DNA of 45,064 bases from Mucilaginibacter sp. UBA5151 (GTDB taxonomy: Bacteria > Bacteroidota > Bacteroidia > Sphingobacteriales > Sphingobacteriaceae). How positions within the stretch are numbered: the stretch's first letter is position 1; the number at the start of each line of letters is the position of its first letter. The position numbers were made by a program, and so were the translations under genes. The notes below the pieces were generated by a model that was given only the letters and a program-made list of their open reading frames with translations, was not told the origin of the DNA and searched no databases. Location: assembly GCA_002413785.1 (NCBI GenBank), contig DHXR01000024.1:132392-177455 (forward strand), given 5' to 3'. This document shows positions 7,999 to 16,103 of the stretch, piece by piece.

Positions 7999-8310
7999 GC
8001 CCACTGAAGGGCAACCCGTTTGTAGCATTCGATTACCCACCAGATAATTGCCCCGTCAGGGGTTACCCTTCGCGAATGGGTAACCCCTGACGGGGTAATA
8101 TTTTGTTGTGATTTCTTTTTCTACAAACGGGTAGCCCTCACGGGGCATGAATAGCTGGTGAATTTCCCGTCAGCATATCGTACTTTAAGCTTTAATTATT
8201 TAAAAGCGATTTTCCTGAAGCAGGGGGCTTCTTATTGCTCTGTCAACGGAGACACAGTCTCCGGGCATAGTCGTCCGTAGTCGGAAACTACGGACAGCGG
8301 GAGATATTAT
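7999..8310. repeat. Nested fold-back element and small hairpins
   Basis: A perfect 18-bp inverted repeat, CCCCGTCAGGGGTTACCC (8051-8068) and its complement (8078-8095), has a nine-base loop. It is enclosed by a second pair, AGGGCAACCCGTTTGTAG (8008-8025) and CTACAAACGGGTAGCCCT (8121-8138), 17 of 18 matching. Further on, CGGAGAC/GTCTCCG (about 8247-8262) and GTCCGTAGT/ACTACGGAC (about 8270-8295) form hairpins behind the chaperone gene, the latter a plausible terminator structure. No gene is seen in 7912-8319. Confidence 0.75.
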
Positions 8311-8319
8311 TAAATCGCT

Positions 8320-9135
8320 TTATTTTTTTTCAAAACTCGATTCAATAGCTTCTAACGGCATATCAGGGTCATATTCAAGGATACCTAACATGGAATATTT
8401 CCCTTTTGGCACCGTTTTGGGGATCTCCAATTTAATAAGTCTTATACCGCCAGGGAAAACGGGGAAGGCCTGCTCTTCTAATTTTATCTCAGTACCGCTG
8501 GCTAAATCGGTTAATACAAGCCTTACTTTACAATCAAGCATAGTCATACCTGTATTTACCATGGTAAAATCATAAAGATCTTTATTCACCTTATCTTGCA
8601 CCAGGGATATTGCCTTAGCCTCCTTTTTGGTTACAGTCGGCGGGGTTTGGTAAACGTGTATGCCTATGCGGTATATTTCTTTTATAGTAGCCTTCATTTT
8701 CCCGGCCTTGTTATCATCCCCGGTTTGCTCTTTTACATTCTGTATAAATATCATCGCCCACTTCATCTCTTTTGTAGCCATGCTATCAGCAGGAACGTTT
8801 AAAGTAACCCTCACATCACGCGATTTTTGGGGTTCAACTTCTATTACGGGATTATCAAACGACACCCATGCGGCACATGAACGTTTTGTAGTGTTTGGTG
8901 CATAGTACCTGTGTTCGCCGGTGGTATCCCTTATCCAGTCGCCCAGGGATAACTGGTAAGCTTGTACTTTATCTGATAAATTGGTTACAGTTAATATTTG
9001 TGTCGCGCTTTGACCAGCACTTGCATTAAAACTTAAAATGGTTGGGTTTACGTTAATACGCTGAGCAACTATCCTTGTAGATAACAGGATTAAAATAACA
9101 AAGCAGAAATGTTTACTGAATTGAATAATTTTCAT
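8320..9135 (-). CDS. PapD-like periplasmic chaperone
   Basis: Two-domain Ig-fold protein resembling pilus chaperones (PapD/FimC). The start MKIIQFSKHF gives 271 aa with a signal peptide ending VAQ. Domain 1 has the family order: first strand INVNPTILSF, then EVEPQKSRDVRVTL (PapD: LEPGAKSMVRL), then KWAMIFIQNVKEQ (PapD: LFYFNLREIP), then ATIKEIYRIGIHVYQTPP, matching the PapD G-strand region TKIKLFYRPAAI. Domain 2 runs from about residue 165. The N-terminal Arg that in PapD holds the pilin carboxylate is not evident. It is divergent from the pilin-like genes at 9553-12614, the expected clients. Confidence 0.75.
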   Translation of the reverse strand: MKIIQFSKHFCFVILILLSTRIVAQRINVNPTILSFNASAGQSATQILTVTNLSDKVQAYQLSLGDWIRDTTGEHRYYAPNTTKRSCAAWVSFDNPVIEVEPQKSRDVRVTLNVPADSMATKEMKWAMIFIQNVKEQTGDDNKAGKMKATIKEIYRIGIHVYQTPPTVTKKEAKAISLVQDKVNKDLYDFTMVNTGMTMLDCKVRLVLTDLASGTEIKLEEQAFPVFPGGIRLIKLEIPKTVPKGKYSMLGILEYDPDMPLEAIESSFEKK

Positions 9136-9153
9136 ATTTATAGGTATATGCAA

Positions 9154-9552
9154 AAAGCAGGCTTAAAATTATGTTTTACCAAATATATATTTTTTTTTAC
9201 TAAAATTGTTTTAGTTTATAAAACCTGCGTTAAATTACTAATTATTAAATGGATATTTGTTTCGAAGCAATTATCCCGGGTTGCCCCGGTTTATTATACA
9301 ATAGCAAGGCCAATATTCTTTGTTATTACGTTAGTGGTTTATTAAAGGTTTAAAAATTGCAATATGGGCAATGTCATAATGTTAACGTTTTAATATCGAA
9401 CACTGAATGATGTGTGTAACCCATAAAAACTGATATGGCATTATTCTTGTCTTAATATAATTCGCGGTATATTGCCGGTTAAGTTTAAGGCTCTTAAATG
9501 TAATTAAAAATTTAAACCTATATTTATCGCTATAGGTTTTTAACGTATTGTA
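9154..9552. promoter_or_regulatory. AT-rich divergent control region with a hairpin before the first pilin-like gene
   Basis: No gene is visible in this stretch of about 400 bases, which separates the chaperone gene (minus) from the pilin-like genes (plus). A perfect 9-bp inverted repeat, AAACCTATA (9514-9522) and TATAGGTTT (9531-9539), is followed by TT and lies 13 bases before the ATG at 9553. The half-site TATAGGT also occurs at 9139-9145, close to the chaperone start. It could be an operator or attenuator shared by both directions. No exact TAnnTTTG was found. Confidence 0.45.
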
Positions 9553-10053
9553 ATGAAACACTTTTATCTTGTCTGTTTATTGTTGATGTCGAATTATCTG
9601 GTTCAAGCGCAAACGCCAGGAAACCCACCAACTAATTGTTCTGGCACTCAAAGTAATCCAACTTTGCGAATAAGCCCATCAAATGCCACTTTTACTTTCA
9701 ATCTTAGTGGTAGTAGTTTAAGTGACTTTACTAATTCTAAAACTTTAAATAATACGTTTACCGTTACGGTGAGTGCCGCACATGCATATACGTTATATGT
9801 CGCAGGAGAAGTAACCGCTCAGACTGGGTCACCTACTAATACGCCTATCCCGATAAATGCTTTTACAGTGACGGCATCTACTCCAAATGGTGCTGCTACA
9901 GTACCACTTTCAAATCAATACCTGCCTATTGCTAATAATGTTCCGAGGAATACTTCAACTCAAACACTTACTGTAACGCTGAACCCATTGAATACATATT
10001 TACAAGCTCCCGGAACACATTCGCTTACACTCTATTTGTATATTTGTGATTAA
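9553..10053 (+). CDS. Secreted Ig-like protein, divergent pilin-like member 1 (two cysteines)
   Basis: Product of 166 aa with signal peptide MKHFYLVCLLLMSNYLVQAQ. The mature part is Ser/Thr/Asn-rich and made of alternating beta strands. It shares the overall order of the four following proteins (a PLS motif, then NP-x3-Y-x2-PGTH before a final strand), but is only distantly similar. It alone has two cysteines after the signal, C29 near the N-terminus and C165 one residue from the C-terminus, which may form a disulfide. As first gene of the set and odd one out it could be a tip, anchor or capping subunit. Its codons are AT-rich compared with the housekeeping genes. Confidence 0.7.
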   Translation: MKHFYLVCLLLMSNYLVQAQTPGNPPTNCSGTQSNPTLRISPSNATFTFNLSGSSLSDFTNSKTLNNTFTVTVSAAHAYTLYVAGEVTAQTGSPTNTPIPINAFTVTASTPNGAATVPLSNQYLPIANNVPRNTSTQTLTVTLNPLNTYLQAPGTHSLTLYLYICD

Positions 10054-10065
10054 AGAAATATGATC

Positions 10066-10572
10066 ATGCGAAAATCTTATTTATTTTACTTGCTTCTTTT
10101 GATGGGAATATTCCACATGAATACTTATGCACAATCCAATCCAGTGACGGCGACGGTAACAATTGGCCCGTTGCCAACCGTATTAGATTTGCAGATCACT
10201 GCTAATACTGCCACTTCTGTAAATTTTAATACCCCAACAGCCCTTGACAACGGTATAACCCTGTTAAATGCCACCATCTTAACCTACAGTTCCAACGAGG
10301 CCTATTTTATAACAATCAATAGTTCAACTGCAAATTTTAGCGGAGGGTCCAGTCCGGCTATGCCGGCATCCGTTGTTCAATACAGATTAAATGGAGGTTC
10401 GACCTATACGGCCCTAAGTTCTACAGCAGTTTCCTTAAAGGGAGCGCAGGGTTCAGAAGTTATACGCGGAACAGGCACCTATGGCATCGACTTTTTTATT
10501 AACCCTGGATATACTTATCCCCCCGCTTCAGATTATTCAATAACGATAGATTATACCATAAGTAACCTATAA
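10066..10572 (+). CDS. Secreted pilin-like Ig-fold protein 2
   Basis: Product of 168 aa from ATG 10066 (MRKSYLF; an ATG two codons upstream is also possible), with signal peptide ending TYAQ. The mature chain opens with an alternating segment, VTATVTIGPLPTVLDLQIT, that could act as a donor strand. It continues with LTYSSNEAYFITI, the MPASVVQYRLNGGSTY block, an IDFFINPGYTY block and a terminal strand, ITIDYTISNL. There are no cysteines after the signal. The same blocks occur in the next three genes, so they are paralogues. It starts 12 bases after the previous gene. The exact Pfam family is unknown to me; the layout recalls DUF4402-type secreted proteins. Confidence 0.7.
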   Translation: MRKSYLFYLLLLMGIFHMNTYAQSNPVTATVTIGPLPTVLDLQITANTATSVNFNTPTALDNGITLLNATILTYSSNEAYFITINSSTANFSGGSSPAMPASVVQYRLNGGSTYTALSSTAVSLKGAQGSEVIRGTGTYGIDFFINPGYTYPPASDYSITIDYTISNL

Positions 10573-10919
10573 GAGCCGCCCATAATTTTTCGGATAATAT
10601 ACCTCTCCATTGGTTCATATAACTGAAATATGAACGCCTGTTCAGCTATCGGAATAATATATGTATTGCTTAATAATCATATTTTATTTCGTAACACTCA
10701 ATAAATCAACAGATCACGCACTATTAAAAATGGGAACAAGGTCACAAAATTACCCCGAATTGGGAAATATTTACCCGGTAGCGTTTGCATAATTATCAAC
10801 CTGATAGGATAAATAGTATATAAAGGCGCTTATTATTTTATTGGCTTTGTTATTGTTTGGAATCCTGTACATCCATGAGAATATTGTTTCTCTGAAATTT
10901 TAATTTAATTGCGGTTAAC
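10573..10919. other. 347-base gap inside the pilin-like gene set
   Basis: AT-rich DNA without a convincing gene, terminator or strong repeat. A near-match to the -7 box with one extra base (TATTGTTTG, about 10851-10859) lies upstream of the next gene, so a second promoter inside the cluster is possible but not certain. Confidence 0.4.
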
Positions 10920-11438
10920 ATGAAAAAATTAGTATTGCTTTCGTTATTCATTATAGCAGCAGGAATTAATACAAGCGTTTACGCCCAAATAGGTTCCCCT
11001 ACGCCAACAGCGACGATGGGCGTTCAAATTTCACAGGTGCTCGACCTGCAGGTTACCACAGGTTCAGCCCTTACTTTTAACTTTAACAGTATCGCTCTTT
11101 TGGATGCGGGCATCACACAAACAGATGCGGCTACCCTTACTTACAGATCCAACCAGCCCTGGTATATTAATATCGCGGCAAATTCCACTACTTTTTCCGA
11201 ATCGGCCGGCGGCAATCCAACGCCGATGCCTGCTTCAGTTATCGGGTACAGGATGACAGGAGGGTCAACTTATACGCCCCTATCTACAACCGCGACTTCT
11301 TTAGACGGAACCACCGGTTCAAAAAATGCCAGGGGAAAAGGAACAGTAAGCGTTGATTTCTTTGTGAACCCCGGCTATACTTATGCCCCGGAGACAGATT
11401 ACGCCATGACAATTACTTATACTATAACAACTTTATAA
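10920..11438 (+). CDS. Secreted pilin-like Ig-fold protein 3
   Basis: Product of 172 aa, signal peptide ending VYAQ. Block order is the same as its neighbours: alternating N-terminal segment (TATMGVQISQVLDLQVTT), LTYRSNQPWYINIA, TPMPASVIGYRMTGGSTYTP, a GTTGSKNARGKGT turn, VDFFVNPGYTYAPETDY, and the final strand ITYTITTL. No cysteine in the mature part. By eye it is closest to protein 2 and protein 4. Following the chaperone/usher analogy, the C-terminal alternating strand would be the chaperone-bound strand and the N-terminal segment the donor strand; this is inference. Confidence 0.7.
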   Translation: MKKLVLLSLFIIAAGINTSVYAQIGSPTPTATMGVQISQVLDLQVTTGSALTFNFNSIALLDAGITQTDAATLTYRSNQPWYINIAANSTTFSESAGGNPTPMPASVIGYRMTGGSTYTPLSTTATSLDGTTGSKNARGKGTVSVDFFVNPGYTYAPETDYAMTITYTITTL

Positions 11439-11493
11439 ACAGCTAAATAAAAATAAACAATTAAATAAAACTTAAACTCCAAAAATTAAAATT

Positions 11494-12075
11494 ATGAAAA
11501 AGTTCTTCTTAACAGGCTCAATGATAGCCGCATTATTCATCCTAAGCTTGTCAGTTGCACAAGCGCAGGTATCAGTCATTTCTAATGCTACAGATGGAGT
11601 ATCGGGTCCAGCCATTCCAACTGGTGGCAGCGGTTTGGGTACCCCTTCACAAGTAGCAACTGTTACTACAACTATAGCTACAATTTTAGATTTGGCTGTA
11701 ACAACCGGTACTACAGTTCCTATCAATTTCCCTGATATAGCATCGCTTGATAATGGTGTAACCACAACGGGCGCTGTAAGCTTAACTTTCAGGTCAAATT
11801 TACCCTGGTTTGTAAATGTGGCTGCCAATAGTTCAACTTTTTCAGATGGCGATCACAACACCCCTATGCCGTCATCAGTATTGTTTTATAAATTAGGTGG
11901 TACTCAAACCTTTATTCCTTTGACAACTACTGCATCTTCTGTGGTGGGTACGACAGGTGCTAAAGTTCAAAGAGGCGCCGGTACCATAGCTATTGATTAC
12001 TATATGAACCCACGTTACGATTACGGTCCTGGTGCATATACACTTGCTTTGACCTATACCATCAGCAATCAATAA
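11494..12075 (+). CDS. Secreted pilin-like Ig-fold protein 4
   Basis: Product of 193 aa, the longest of the set. It starts with signal peptide MKKFFLTGSMIAALFILSLS ending AQAQ, then an extra Gly/Pro-rich stretch (GVSGPAIPTGGSGLGTPSQ) before the shared alternating segment VATVTTTIATILDLAVTT. The shared blocks LTFRSNLPWFVNVAANSSTF, TPMPSSVLFYKLGG, GTTGAKVQRGAGTIAIDYY and the last strand LALTYTISNQ follow. The longer N-terminal extension may mark a different position in an assembled fibre. It lies 55 bases after protein 3 and 35 before protein 5. Confidence 0.7.
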   Translation: MKKFFLTGSMIAALFILSLSVAQAQVSVISNATDGVSGPAIPTGGSGLGTPSQVATVTTTIATILDLAVTTGTTVPINFPDIASLDNGVTTTGAVSLTFRSNLPWFVNVAANSSTFSDGDHNTPMPSSVLFYKLGGTQTFIPLTTTASSVVGTTGAKVQRGAGTIAIDYYMNPRYDYGPGAYTLALTYTISNQ

Positions 12076-12110
12076 TTGATCGAGTCTGTAAACACTAACA
12101 ATAATTAATT

Positions 12111-12614
12111 ATGAAAAAGACATTGTTTACTATACTAATTGTCTTGGTTGCTTGTGTTATTGTTAAGGCACAGTCGGTTACTGCTACCAGTACGGTAACC
12201 GCTACAATACCGGGTGCACTGCATTTAGCAGTTACTAACGGCGGTTCAGTTAATTTTGATTTCACAGGCCAGGTTTCATCACTGGCTACCGGAATTGAAC
12301 AACTGAACGCCGTAACTTTAAGCTACAGCAGTAACACGCCCTGGTATATAAACATAAACGCCACAACGCCCAATTTTAGCGGCGGGAGCGCAACTGCCCC
12401 TATGCCGTCTTCGGTGCTGCAGTTCAGAAATAATGCGGGCGGTACTTATGCTCCATTGGGCACTACGCCGATATCGTTGACCGGAACAACCGGGGCCAAG
12501 ATACCGCCGGGAGCCGGCACAATTGGTATAGATATGAAATTGAGGCCCGGGCCTACAATTACACCAGCTACAAACTATGCGATCGGGATCACATACACCC
12601 TGAGTAATCTTTAA
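12111..12614 (+). CDS. Secreted pilin-like Ig-fold protein 5
   Basis: Product of 167 aa, signal peptide ending VKAQ. The family blocks are present: alternating start TATSTVTATIPGALHLAVTN, LSYSSNTPWYININA, APMPSSVLQFRNNAGGTYAP, GTTGAKIPPGAGTIGIDMK and terminal strand IGITYTLSNL. It is the last gene before a strong intrinsic terminator at 12636, so proteins 2-5 (perhaps 1-5) may be one operon that ends here. The outer-membrane partner at 13007 lies beyond that terminator and would need its own promoter or read-through. Confidence 0.7.
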   Translation: MKKTLFTILIVLVACVIVKAQSVTATSTVTATIPGALHLAVTNGGSVNFDFTGQVSSLATGIEQLNAVTLSYSSNTPWYININATTPNFSGGSATAPMPSSVLQFRNNAGGTYAPLGTTPISLTGTTGAKIPPGAGTIGIDMKLRPGPTITPATNYAIGITYTLSNL

Positions 12615-12635
12615 GAGGACTTAAACATAGCACAT

Positions 12636-12667
12636 AAGGCTTGCTCCGAAAAGAGCAAGCCTTTTTT
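12636..12667 (+). terminator. Intrinsic terminator after the pilin-like genes
   Basis: Stem AAGGCTTGCTC / GAGCAAGCCTT (11 bp, perfect) with loop CGAAAA, followed directly by a T run. It starts 22 bases after the stop of pilin-like protein 5. Confidence 0.9.
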
Positions 12668-12793
12668 ATTCTGAGTATATTGTGTTGTTAGTGTGGATGT
12701 TTCGCTCCCGGTCATAAACATTTAGAGGTCAAATTTCGTAAAACGCCCTGGCTTTTAAGACATGTGGTAGTAGATACGACATATTAAAAACTA

Positions 12794-12916
12794 TGTCATT
12801 GCGAGGAGCCAGCGTGCCGTTAGGCAGGCAGCGACGTGGCAATCTCGTCGCAGATAGGTTAGCGCACACGTATGGCGACGAGATTGCCCTCCGCCTTTAG
12901 GCGGAGGGCAATGACA
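12794..12916. repeat. TGTCATTGC...GCAATGACA fold-back element, copy 1
   Basis: Outer ends TGTCATTGC and GCAATGACA enclose a perfect 14-bp pair, GGCAATCTCGTCGC (12838-12851) and GCGACGAGATTGCC (12875-12888), plus a small hairpin CCTCCGCC TTTA GGCGGAGG. A related element with the same ends is at 35188-35326. It sits between the pilin-like set and the usher-like gene. The remainder of 12668-13006 shows no gene. Confidence 0.8.
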
Positions 12917-13006
12917 AGTTGTTTATCGTTTTCAGACAGCTTCGCACATTATATTAAACGTTCATGCACCTGATTTTTTAAACCGGATACCCTATTAAAT
13001 TTAAAA

Positions 13007-15778
13007 TTGCCACATTTAAACCCACATATAATTAAGCTTTTAAAAGCCGCCATTGTAAGTTGCTTATTTGCTGCATTTTTTTCTCCAAAAACAACATTAG
13101 CACGGGCGAATAATGATTTTAAGGTGGTTTTTCTGAAAGACACCCTGTTCCAGGCCGGTAATTCTTTTAGTTTCAACAGGGTAAGCATTACTAATATATC
13201 TTCTGTTAAACAAGCTATTGGCCTTGACCTGGCAGTGCCAGAAGGTTGGCAAACATTATTTGATAACCATAAGATATTTCAGCTTGCGCCCAATGCAACG
13301 CTGGAATTGCCTATCCGTGTGGCGGCGGCATACGGGGCAATAAGCGATAAACTTTACACGGTTACATTAACGATCAATAATATGGCTATCGGCGCCAAAA
13401 CCGATTACCATTATATTGCAAAGGTAATGGCTAATTCAAATTGGCGCGCCGCACTCATCAATCCTGATATTAAACTTGACCGTATAAACAAGGAAACTTA
13501 TTTCCAGTTCAGGATTTCAAATACGGGAAACATACCCCAGGGGTTTAATATCAATTACAATACAAGTTTAGATTTGACTGTCGCCAAACGCAACAACCAA
13601 ATAACTTTGCGGCCGGGCCGGGATACTATATTAAGGGTAGGCATTATCGTACAAAAAAAATACCTCGAAGAATTTAAACCTCAGACTATTGAAATAGATG
13701 TAAGCGGCAAGGATAAAACGCAGCAAACCCTTATCCAGCATGTATTCAGTAACAATACCATCTTCTTTGAAAACGCTTCAAGCTGGTTTACCGCGCCAAT
13801 TAGCGTTGAACTTGTTTCTCAAAATTTCAGTAATAAACAGCAGCAAATAAGTTATATTAACAGTTTCGGTGTGCTATCGCTTGCGAACCAGCGCTCCCTC
13901 TCTTTTAATTTCCGGTCCGATAATTTTGATGCACAAAATAATCGCGCCTCAAACAGATATTACAACATCAATTACACTACAAAGAATTGGAAAATATCAA
14001 TAGGGAACCAAACCGAATTCAGCGCTTTTTTAATTGATGGTTTTGGGGCAAGGCTATCGTATAAAGCTGATAATGGTTACAAAATTGAAGCGGTAGCTGT
14101 TAAAAGCCGTTTGGGCGATGCCGATCAGTTTAATGTGCGGCAGGAATATACTATAAATAAATCCTCCGGAATAATTAACAATACCGCTTTGAATTTTGAT
14201 CTGCAGCAAAAAGACAATAGCATTTTAAATATTACGGAATATGATAAAGCGTTCGGAAAAACCGGGCAATTGGCAATTTTGGGAGGATACGGGTGGAACT
14301 CTATTTACCAGCCGGTATTAATGAGCAATACCACAGGTGGTACGGCCGGGCTTCGTTATAACTACAATTCCCCAACATTTACCTTACGAACGGATAATAA
14401 TATTAGTGATAAGAATTTTCCGGGCCTCGAACGCGGGGTTTCCCGGTCATCAAACGAATTACGGTTTATAACAGGTAAATTCTTTTTCGGGGGCATAGCC
14501 GAATATAATGCCCGCTCGGTAACTTTACCCGACTCTAACAAATTGCTTTCATTATTTGGGGGAAGAACCACCGAATATGGTTTAAGGACAGGGTTTATTA
14601 AAGGCAGAGGCAGTCTAACCCTCACCGCGTCAGTTGTAAATCAATTGCAGGATAGTTTAACAAATATCCCGTTCAGGTCTGATAAACTGACCATGACCGG
14701 GGGGATGGTCCTCTTTAAAAATTTTAACTTTTCTTTAACGGGCAGCGCCTCCCGGAGTTTTGCCGAAGGCGGTAATTACAATATAAGCCCGATTAATTCG
14801 ATTACGGCATTTGGGACCTTGCAAAGTAGTAAAAATGGTATAAACTTTAGATTAGATGATGGCCCCGCCTATTATTCCGATTTGTTCAATTATGCAAAAA
14901 CGGGGGTAAAGACCGACCGTTTTCAAGTCTCTCCTTATGTTGAACAGGACTTTTTTAAATCGGTGCTTGATGCAAGAGTGGAGGTGGACTACATCGATGA
15001 TATGAGTAATCAAATAAAGTCGTATGGTGCACGTCTTGATCTCAATTTAAGCCTGATAAAAAGCGGGTTATACATCCGTTTTTATGGGAACCGTAATTTC
15101 GGCAGGGAGAATAACCTGAATTCATTAAACATTAGCATTCGAAAAACATTAGATATGCCTTTGGTTGGGTTACAAAAGTATAGTACTTTAAAAGTTATCC
15201 TGTTTAAGGATAATAATGGCAACAATGTTTATGACCTTGGGGATGAACCTATCAATGAGGCCAGTATTAAAATAGGCGAGCAATACTTTACTACAAATAA
15301 ACTTGGTGAAGCGTATTATAAAAATATTAAAACAGGGATTTATTCCCTTGATCTTGGCCAGGTGACTAATTTAAAAGGCTGGATAGCCAAAAAAGGATAT
15401 AAACAGCAAATTAATTTTGATAAAAGCCAGGTTTGGTATATCGGATATGAAAGAAGCCGGTTTTTATCAGGGAGTTTAAATCTTGTTAAAGATCCGCTAA
15501 GTAAACTGGAGTTTAGTCCCTCAAATATTCGTATTACCGCCATTAGTTCAAAAGGAGAATCCTACTCAACATTGACGGATGAGAATGGCGCATTTTTTCT
15601 AAATCTGCCGGCAGATACGTACTTAGTGCAAATTAATGCAAATGTGTTTACCGACGAGTTCCGTGTTCTTCGCGAAAATTTAAATGCTGATTTAACAAAT
15701 AAAACCGAGGAAAATTTGGTTTTTGAAATCAGGGAACGCAAACGGGCAATAAATATCAGGAAGAATAACAACAAATAA
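13007..15778 (+). CDS. Large outer-membrane protein with usher-like layout
   Basis: Product of 923 aa. No ATG lies between the in-frame stop at 12971 and the signal-like segment KLLKAAIVSCLFAAFFSP, so TTG at 13007 is taken as start. Residues about 35-245 look like two Ig-like (NEW3-type) domains. About 260-720 is a long run of short alternating strands with turns and many Asn/Gly/aromatic residues, as in an outer-membrane barrel. About 730-795 (FKDNNGNNVYDLGDEPINEA) is an SdrD/prealbumin-like domain, and a second such domain covers about 835-905. Periplasmic part, barrel, then small C-terminal beta domains is the order of a fimbrial usher, and the neighbours are a PapD-like chaperone and pilin-like proteins. 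Homology to FimD/PapC is not shown by motif; a distinct export channel or anchor is possible. Confidence 0.6.
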   Translation: MPHLNPHIIKLLKAAIVSCLFAAFFSPKTTLARANNDFKVVFLKDTLFQAGNSFSFNRVSITNISSVKQAIGLDLAVPEGWQTLFDNHKIFQLAPNATLELPIRVAAAYGAISDKLYTVTLTINNMAIGAKTDYHYIAKVMANSNWRAALINPDIKLDRINKETYFQFRISNTGNIPQGFNINYNTSLDLTVAKRNNQITLRPGRDTILRVGIIVQKKYLEEFKPQTIEIDVSGKDKTQQTLIQHVFSNNTIFFENASSWFTAPISVELVSQNFSNKQQQISYINSFGVLSLANQRSLSFNFRSDNFDAQNNRASNRYYNINYTTKNWKISIGNQTEFSAFLIDGFGARLSYKADNGYKIEAVAVKSRLGDADQFNVRQEYTINKSSGIINNTALNFDLQQKDNSILNITEYDKAFGKTGQLAILGGYGWNSIYQPVLMSNTTGGTAGLRYNYNSPTFTLRTDNNISDKNFPGLERGVSRSSNELRFITGKFFFGGIAEYNARSVTLPDSNKLLSLFGGRTTEYGLRTGFIKGRGSLTLTASVVNQLQDSLTNIPFRSDKLTMTGGMVLFKNFNFSLTGSASRSFAEGGNYNISPINSITAFGTLQSSKNGINFRLDDGPAYYSDLFNYAKTGVKTDRFQVSPYVEQDFFKSVLDARVEVDYIDDMSNQIKSYGARLDLNLSLIKSGLYIRFYGNRNFGRENNLNSLNISIRKTLDMPLVGLQKYSTLKVILFKDNNGNNVYDLGDEPINEASIKIGEQYFTTNKLGEAYYKNIKTGIYSLDLGQVTNLKGWIAKKGYKQQINFDKSQVWYIGYERSRFLSGSLNLVKDPLSKLEFSPSNIRITAISSKGESYSTLTDENGAFFLNLPADTYLVQINANVFTDEFRVLRENLNADLTNKTEENLVFEIRERKRAINIRKNNNK

Positions 15779-15841
15779 ATTAATGTTATCAAATCTGTTC
15801 AGGCATCAACGCACCCGCCTGTTCAAGTGTCCACACTTGTT

Positions 15842-16103
15842 GTGTCACGAATGAAAATAGGAAAACTCTTTTCATTGTTGTATAAAAGATGAAGGTCCGA
15901 AGGACTCCTTCGGAGCAGGTCCTTCAAACGCGCCATACAGTTGGAGTATGTAATCCGCCAGTTGGCGGAGCTGTGTTCAAAAGGCATGGTGCTGAACGTT
16001 TAGTTTAGACAAAAGGCTATGCTTGACATAGTCAGGTGGGTGTAAAGAAGCTGAACGCAAGTGAACCGTTGACGACGTGTCGAAAGGACAGAGATGTTGA
16101 TCT
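15842..16103 (+). mobile_element. 5' fragment of a group II intron (domain I), truncated
   Basis: The stretch at 16051-16096 carries CTGAACGCAAG followed by GTGTCGAAAGGACA. This matches, in words and order, the domain I segment of the Lactococcus Ll.LtrB intron (CTGAACGCAAG ... TGTCGATAGAGGAAAGTGTC). The proposed 5' end GTGTCACG at 15842 lies about 209 bases before CTGAACGCAAG, close to the spacing I recall for Ll.LtrB. No reverse transcriptase gene and no domain V follow. The sequence passes at about 16100 into a TonB-receptor remnant on the other strand. It is a dead remnant; the intron class is not assigned. Confidence 0.6.

Noticed and set aside
8320..9135. Chaperone gene as a gliding-motility or type IX secretion component
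   Set aside because: Domain order and strand motifs follow PapD-like proteins, no Por/Gld genes are near, and none of the secreted neighbours shows a T9SS C-terminal sorting domain.
9139..9522. Invertible promoter between chaperone and pilin-like genes
   Set aside because: The possible flanking inverted repeat (TATAGGT/ACCTATA) matches over only seven bases and no recombinase gene is near; chance is a sufficient explanation.
16032..16103. C-terminal part of the 97-codon minus-strand frame as protein
   Set aside because: Receptor homology stops after GVTV-T-I; the rest reads through the intron fragment and has no family resemblance.
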